This document shows, in pieces, positions 59,701-64,000 of a stretch of DNA of 64,000 nucleotides. Both the position numbers and the translations under genes were made by a program. The notes below the pieces were generated by a model. The model worked only from the letters and a program-made list of their open reading frames with translations. It ran no database searches and was not told where the DNA came from. The stretch covers positions 4,755,821 to 4,819,820 of the forward strand of contig OZ014417.1 in assembly GCA_963965975.1 (NCBI GenBank). Reading direction: 5' to 3'. The first letter of the stretch is position 1. Each line of letters begins with the position of its first letter. The DNA is from Xestospongia bergquistia. Lineage: Eukaryota > Porifera > Demospongiae > Haplosclerida > Petrosiidae.

Positions 59701-62700
59701 ATAAAGACTTTAGTAGGTTTAGACTATTGAGAGAAGTTTATAATGTAAACTGCTCAGTCTAAAGGACTTTATGGCACTAACTAAATAAAGAGCTATTAAC
59801 ACTTTAGTAAGTTAGTTTGCATTAACGCTATAAAGTCTTTAAGATAAGGACTTTAGAAGTTTTAGACTATTGAGGTAAAGTAAACTGCTCAGTCTAAAGG
59901 ACTTTATGGCACTAACTAAATAAACAGCTATTAACAGTTTAGTAAGTTAGTTTGCATTAACGCTCTAAAGTCTTTAAGTTAAACACTTTAGAAGGTTTAG
60001 ACTATTGAGAGAAGTTTATAAAGTAAACTGCTCAGTCTAAAGGCCTTTATGGCACTAACTAAACAAACAGCTATTAACAGTTTAGTAAGTTTGTTTGCAT
60101 TAACGCTCTAAAGTCTTTAAGTTAAAGACTTGAGAAGGTTTAGACTATTGAGAGAAGTTTATAAAGTAAACTGCTCAGTCTAAAGGACTTTATGGCACTA
60201 ACTAAAGAAGTGGCTATTAACAGCTTAGTAAGTTAGTTTGCATTAACGTTTTAAAGTCCTTAAGTTAAAGACTTTAGAGGTTTGGACTATTGAGAGAAGT
60301 TTATAAAGTAAACTGTTCAGTCTAAAGGACTTTATGGCACTAACTAAATAAACCGCTATTAACAGTTTAGTAAGTTAGTTTGCATTAACGCTCTAAAGTC
60401 TTTAAGTTAAAGACTTTAGAAGGTTTAGACTATTGAGAGATTTTTTTAAAGTAAACTGCTCAGTGTAAAGGACTTTATGGCACTAACTAAATAAAGAGCT
60501 ATTAACAGTTTAGTAAGTTAATTTGCATTAATACTCTAAAGTCTTTAAGTTAAAGACTTTAGAAGGTTTAGACTATTGAGAGAAGTTTATAAAGTAAACT
60601 GCTCAGTCTAAAGGACTTTATGGCACTAACTAAAGAAGTGGCTATTAACAGTTTAGTAAGTTAGTTTGCATTAACGCTCTAAAGTCTTTAAGTTAAAGAC
60701 TTTAGAGGTTTGGACTATTGGGAGAAGTTTATAAAGTAAACTGTTCAGTCTAAAGGACTTTATGGCACTAACTAAATAAACAGCTATTAACAGTTTAGTA
60801 AGCTAGTTTGCATTAACGCTCTAAAGTCTTTAAGTTAACGACTTTAGAGGTTTAGACTATTGAGACATTTTTTTAAAGTAAACTGCTCAGTCTAAAGGAC
60901 TTTATGGCACTAAGTAAATAAACAGCTATTAGCAGTTTAGTAAGTTAATTTATATTAATACTCTAAAGTCTTTAAGTTAAAGACTTTAGAGGGTTTAGAC
61001 TATTGAGAGAAGTTTATAAAGTAAACTGCTCAGTCTAAAGGACTTTATGGCACTAACAAAAGAAGTGGCTATTAACAGTTTAGTAAGTTAGTTTGCATTA
61101 ACGCTCTAAAGTCTTTAAGTTAAAGACTTTAGAGGTTTGGACTATTGAGAGAAATTTATAAAGTAAACTGTTCAGTCTAAAGGACTTTATGGCACTAACT
61201 AAATAAACAGCTATTAACAGTTTAGTAAGTTAGTTTGCATTAACGCTCTAAAGTCTTTAAGTTAAAGACTTTAGAGGTTTAGACTATTGAGACATTTTTT
61301 CAAAGTAAACGGCTCAGTCTAAAGGACTTTATTGCACAAACTAAATAAAGAGCTATTAGCAGTTTAGTAAGGTAGTTTGCATTAAAGCTGTAAAGTCTTA
61401 AAAATAAAGACTTAAGTGGGTTTAGACTATTGACAGAAGTTTATAATGTAAACTGCTCAGTCTAAAGGACTTTATGGCACTAACTAAATAAAGAGCTATT
61501 AACAATTTAGTAAGTTAGTTTGCATTAACGCTCTAAAGTCTTTAAGATAAAGACTTTAGAAGTTTTAGACTATTGAGGTAAAGTAAACTGCTCAGTCTAA
61601 AGGACTTTATGGCACTAACAAAATAAACAGCTTTTCACGGTTTTGTAAGTTAGTTTGCGTTAACGCTCTAAAGTCTTTAAGTTAAAGACTTTAGAAGTTT
61701 TAGACTATTGAGAGAAGTTAGCAAAATAAACTGCTCAGTCTAAAGGACTTTATGGCACTATTTAAATAAACAGCTATTAACAGTTTAGTAAGTTAGTTTG
61801 CATTAACGCTCTAAAGTCTTTAAGTTAAAGACTTTAGACGGTTTAGACTATTGAGAGAAGTTTATAAAGTAAACTGCTCAGTCTAGAGGACTTTATTGCA
61901 CTAACTAAATAAAGAGCTATTAACAGTTTAGTAAGTTAGTTTGCATTAACGCTCTAAAGTCTTAAAGTTAAAGACTTTAGAAGGTATAGACTATTGAGAG
62001 AAGTTTATAAAGTAAACTGCTACGTCTAAAGGACGTTAGGGCAAAAACTAAATAAACAGCTATTAACAGTTTAGTAAGTTAGTTTGCATTAACGCTTTAA
62101 AGTCTATAAGTTAAAAACTTTAGAAGGTTTAGACTATTGAGAGATTTTTATAAAGTAAACTGCTCAGTTAAAGGACTTTATGGCACTAACTAAATAAACA
62201 GCAATTAACAGTTTAGTAAGTTAGTTTGCATTAACGCTCTAAAGTCTTTAAGTTGAAGACTTTAGAAGGTTTAGACTAATGAGAGATGTTTATAAAGTAC
62301 AATGCTCTGTCTAAAGGACTTTATGGCACTAACTAAATAAACAGCTATTAACAGTTTAGTAAGTTAGTTTGCATTAACGCTCTAAAGTCTTTAAGTTAAA
62401 GACTTTAGAAGGTTTAGACTATTGAGAGAAGTTTATAAAGTAAACTGCTCAGTCTAAAGGACTTTATCGCACTAACTAAAGATTTGCTATTAACAGTTTA
62501 GTAAGTTTGTTTCCATTAATGCTCTAAAGTCTTTAAGTTAAAGACTTTAGAAGGCTTAGACTATTGAGAGAAGTTGATAAAGTAAACTGCTCAGTCTAAA
62601 GGACTTTATGGCATTAACTAAATTAACAGCTATTAACAGTTTAGTAAGATAGTTTACATTAACGCTTCAAAGTCTTTAAGTTAACGACTTCAGAAGGTTT

Positions 62701-64000
62701 AGACTATTTGAGAGAAGTTTATAAAGTAAACTGCTCAGTCTAAAGGACTTTATGGCACTAACTAAATAAACAGCTATTAACAGTTTAGGAAGTTAGTTTG
62801 CATTAACGCTCTAAAGTCTTTAAGTTAACGACTTTAGAATGTTTAGACTAATGAGAGAAGTTTATAAAGTAAACTGCTCAGTCTAAAGGACTTTATGGCA
62901 CTAACTAAATAAACAGCTATTAACAGTTTAGTAAGTTAGTTTGCATTAACGCTCTAAAGTCTTTAAGTTAAAGACTTTAGAAGGTTTAGACTATTGAGAG
63001 AAGTTTGTAAAGTAAACTGCTCAGTCTAAAGGACTTTATGGCACTAACTAAATAAACAGCTATTAACAGTTTAGTAAGTTAGTTTGCATTAACGCTCTAA
63101 AGTCTTTAAGTTAAAGACTTTAGAAGGTTTAGACTATTGAGAGATTTTTTTAAAGTAAACTGCTCAGTCTAAAGGACTTTATGGCACTAACTAAATAAAC
63201 AGCTATTAGAAGTTTAGTAAGTTAATTTGCATTAATACTCTAAAGTCTTTAAGTTAAAGACTTTAGAAGGTTTACAATATTGAGAGAAGTTTATAAAGTA
63301 CACTGCTCTGTCTAAAGGACTTTATGGCACTAACTAAATAAACAGCTATTAACAGTTTAGTAAGTTAGTTTGCATTAACGCTCTAAAGTCTTTAAGTTGA
63401 AGACTTTAGAAGGTTTAGACTAATGAGAGATGTTTATAAAGTACACTGCTCTGTCTAAAGGACTTTATGGCACTAACTAAATAAGGAGCTATTAACAGTT
63501 TAGTAAGTTAGTTTGCATTAACGCTCTAAAGTCTTTAAGTTAAAGACTTTAGAAGGTTTAGACTATTGAGAGAAGTTTATAAAGTAAACTGCTCAGTCTA
63601 AAGGACTTTATCGCACTAACTAAAGATTTGCTATTAACAGTTTAGTAAGTTTGTTTCCATTAATGCTCTAAAGTCTTTAAGTTAAAGACTTTAGAAGGCT
63701 TAGACTATTGAGAGAAGTTGATAAAGTAAACTTCTCAGTCTAAAGGACTTTATGGCATTAACTAAATAAACAGCTATTAGAAGGTTTAGACTATTGAGAG
63801 AAGTTTATAAAGTAAACTGCTCAGTCTAAAGGACTTTATCGCACTAACTAAAGATTTGCTATTAACAGTTTAGTAAGTTTGTTTCCATTAATGCTCCAAA
63901 GTCTTTAAGTTAAAGACTTTAGACTATTGAGAGAAGTTTATAAAGTAAACTGCTCAGTCTAAAGGACTTTATCGCACTAAATAAAGATTTGCTATTAACA
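47717..64000 (+). repeat. satellite array, 143-bp unit, about 114 copies
   Basis: The unit was counted as 143 bp in the well-conserved part (62951 to 63094). It reads through CTCTAAAGTCTTTAAGTTAA, TTTAGACTATTGAGAGAAG, TAAACTGCTCAGTCTAAAGG and ATTAACAGTTTAGTAAG. It is rich in inverted repeats: AAAGTCTTTAA/TTAAAGACTTT separated by one G; TTTAGACT with AGTCTAAA; and inside that GTTTA with TAAAC. Copies are mostly 85-98 percent alike by eye. Two copies of a 13-unit block occur at about 48435-52150. The first units (47717-47990) are the most diverged and the array runs off the window. It has no coding capacity. Confidence 0.95.

Noticed and set aside
47717..64000. CRISPR-like regular repeat array
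   Set aside because: The whole 143-bp unit is repeated without unique spacers, and the genome is eukaryotic; it is a satellite.

Overview
The window is AT-rich animal nuclear DNA. Introns are short (about 45-100 bp) with GT-AG ends, transposon families are metazoan-type, and there are no operons, ribosome binding sites or other bacterial signals. The compact introns and dense TIR-element load would suit a demosponge or similar invertebrate, but nothing here fixes the species. About 40 kb of the 64 kb is tandem repeat, and no fully intact protein gene was found.

Region 1 (1-6250): AT-rich DNA, one possible terminal exon on the minus strand (774-1034), then a tandem array of 120-190 bp units (1540-6110). 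Each unit carries a ~59-nt cassette flanked on the minus strand by a splice-acceptor-like and a splice-donor-like sequence. The array is bounded by inverted repeats (1444-1500 and 6178-6248). It is interrupted by two TIR elements (TAGCCTCGTACC ends) and one piggyBac-type MITE with TTAA flanks.

Region 2 (6430-29515): a second array of roughly 280-430 bp units, more than 50 copies, with a ~104-nt exon-like block preceded by a TACTAAC-type branch point and a pyrimidine tract. It contains a piggyBac-like transposase broken by one in-frame stop (7606-9224), a RecQ-type helicase fragment inside a TIR element (12670-13292), two short MITEs of the same family, and a 1.55 kb tandem duplication.

Region 3 (29516-36310): mostly featureless AT-rich DNA with a hAT-type MITE with a perfect 8-bp target duplication, a 24-28 bp minisatellite, a TIR element of 863 bp, and a 151 bp tandem duplication.

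Region 4 (36340-47716) is the most interesting. It holds relics of a USP-type ubiquitin peptidase (C19) followed directly by a Ulp1/SENP-type peptidase (C48). The C48 part is spread over 12 small exons that stay in phase for 317 codons. A 2.84 kb piggyBac-like element sits inside one of these exons at a TTAA. Beyond it lie a retroelement C-terminal fragment, and two HECT E3-ligase fragments in inverted orientation around a decayed rve-type integrase. Ubiquitin/SUMO-pathway domains and transposase-type genes therefore cluster within 11 kb. Whether this was a host locus or cargo of a large mobile element cannot be decided from the sequence.

Region 5 (47717-64000, running off the end): a satellite with a 143 bp unit, about 114 copies, built from nested inverted repeats, with a 13-unit (1858 bp) higher-order duplication near its left edge.
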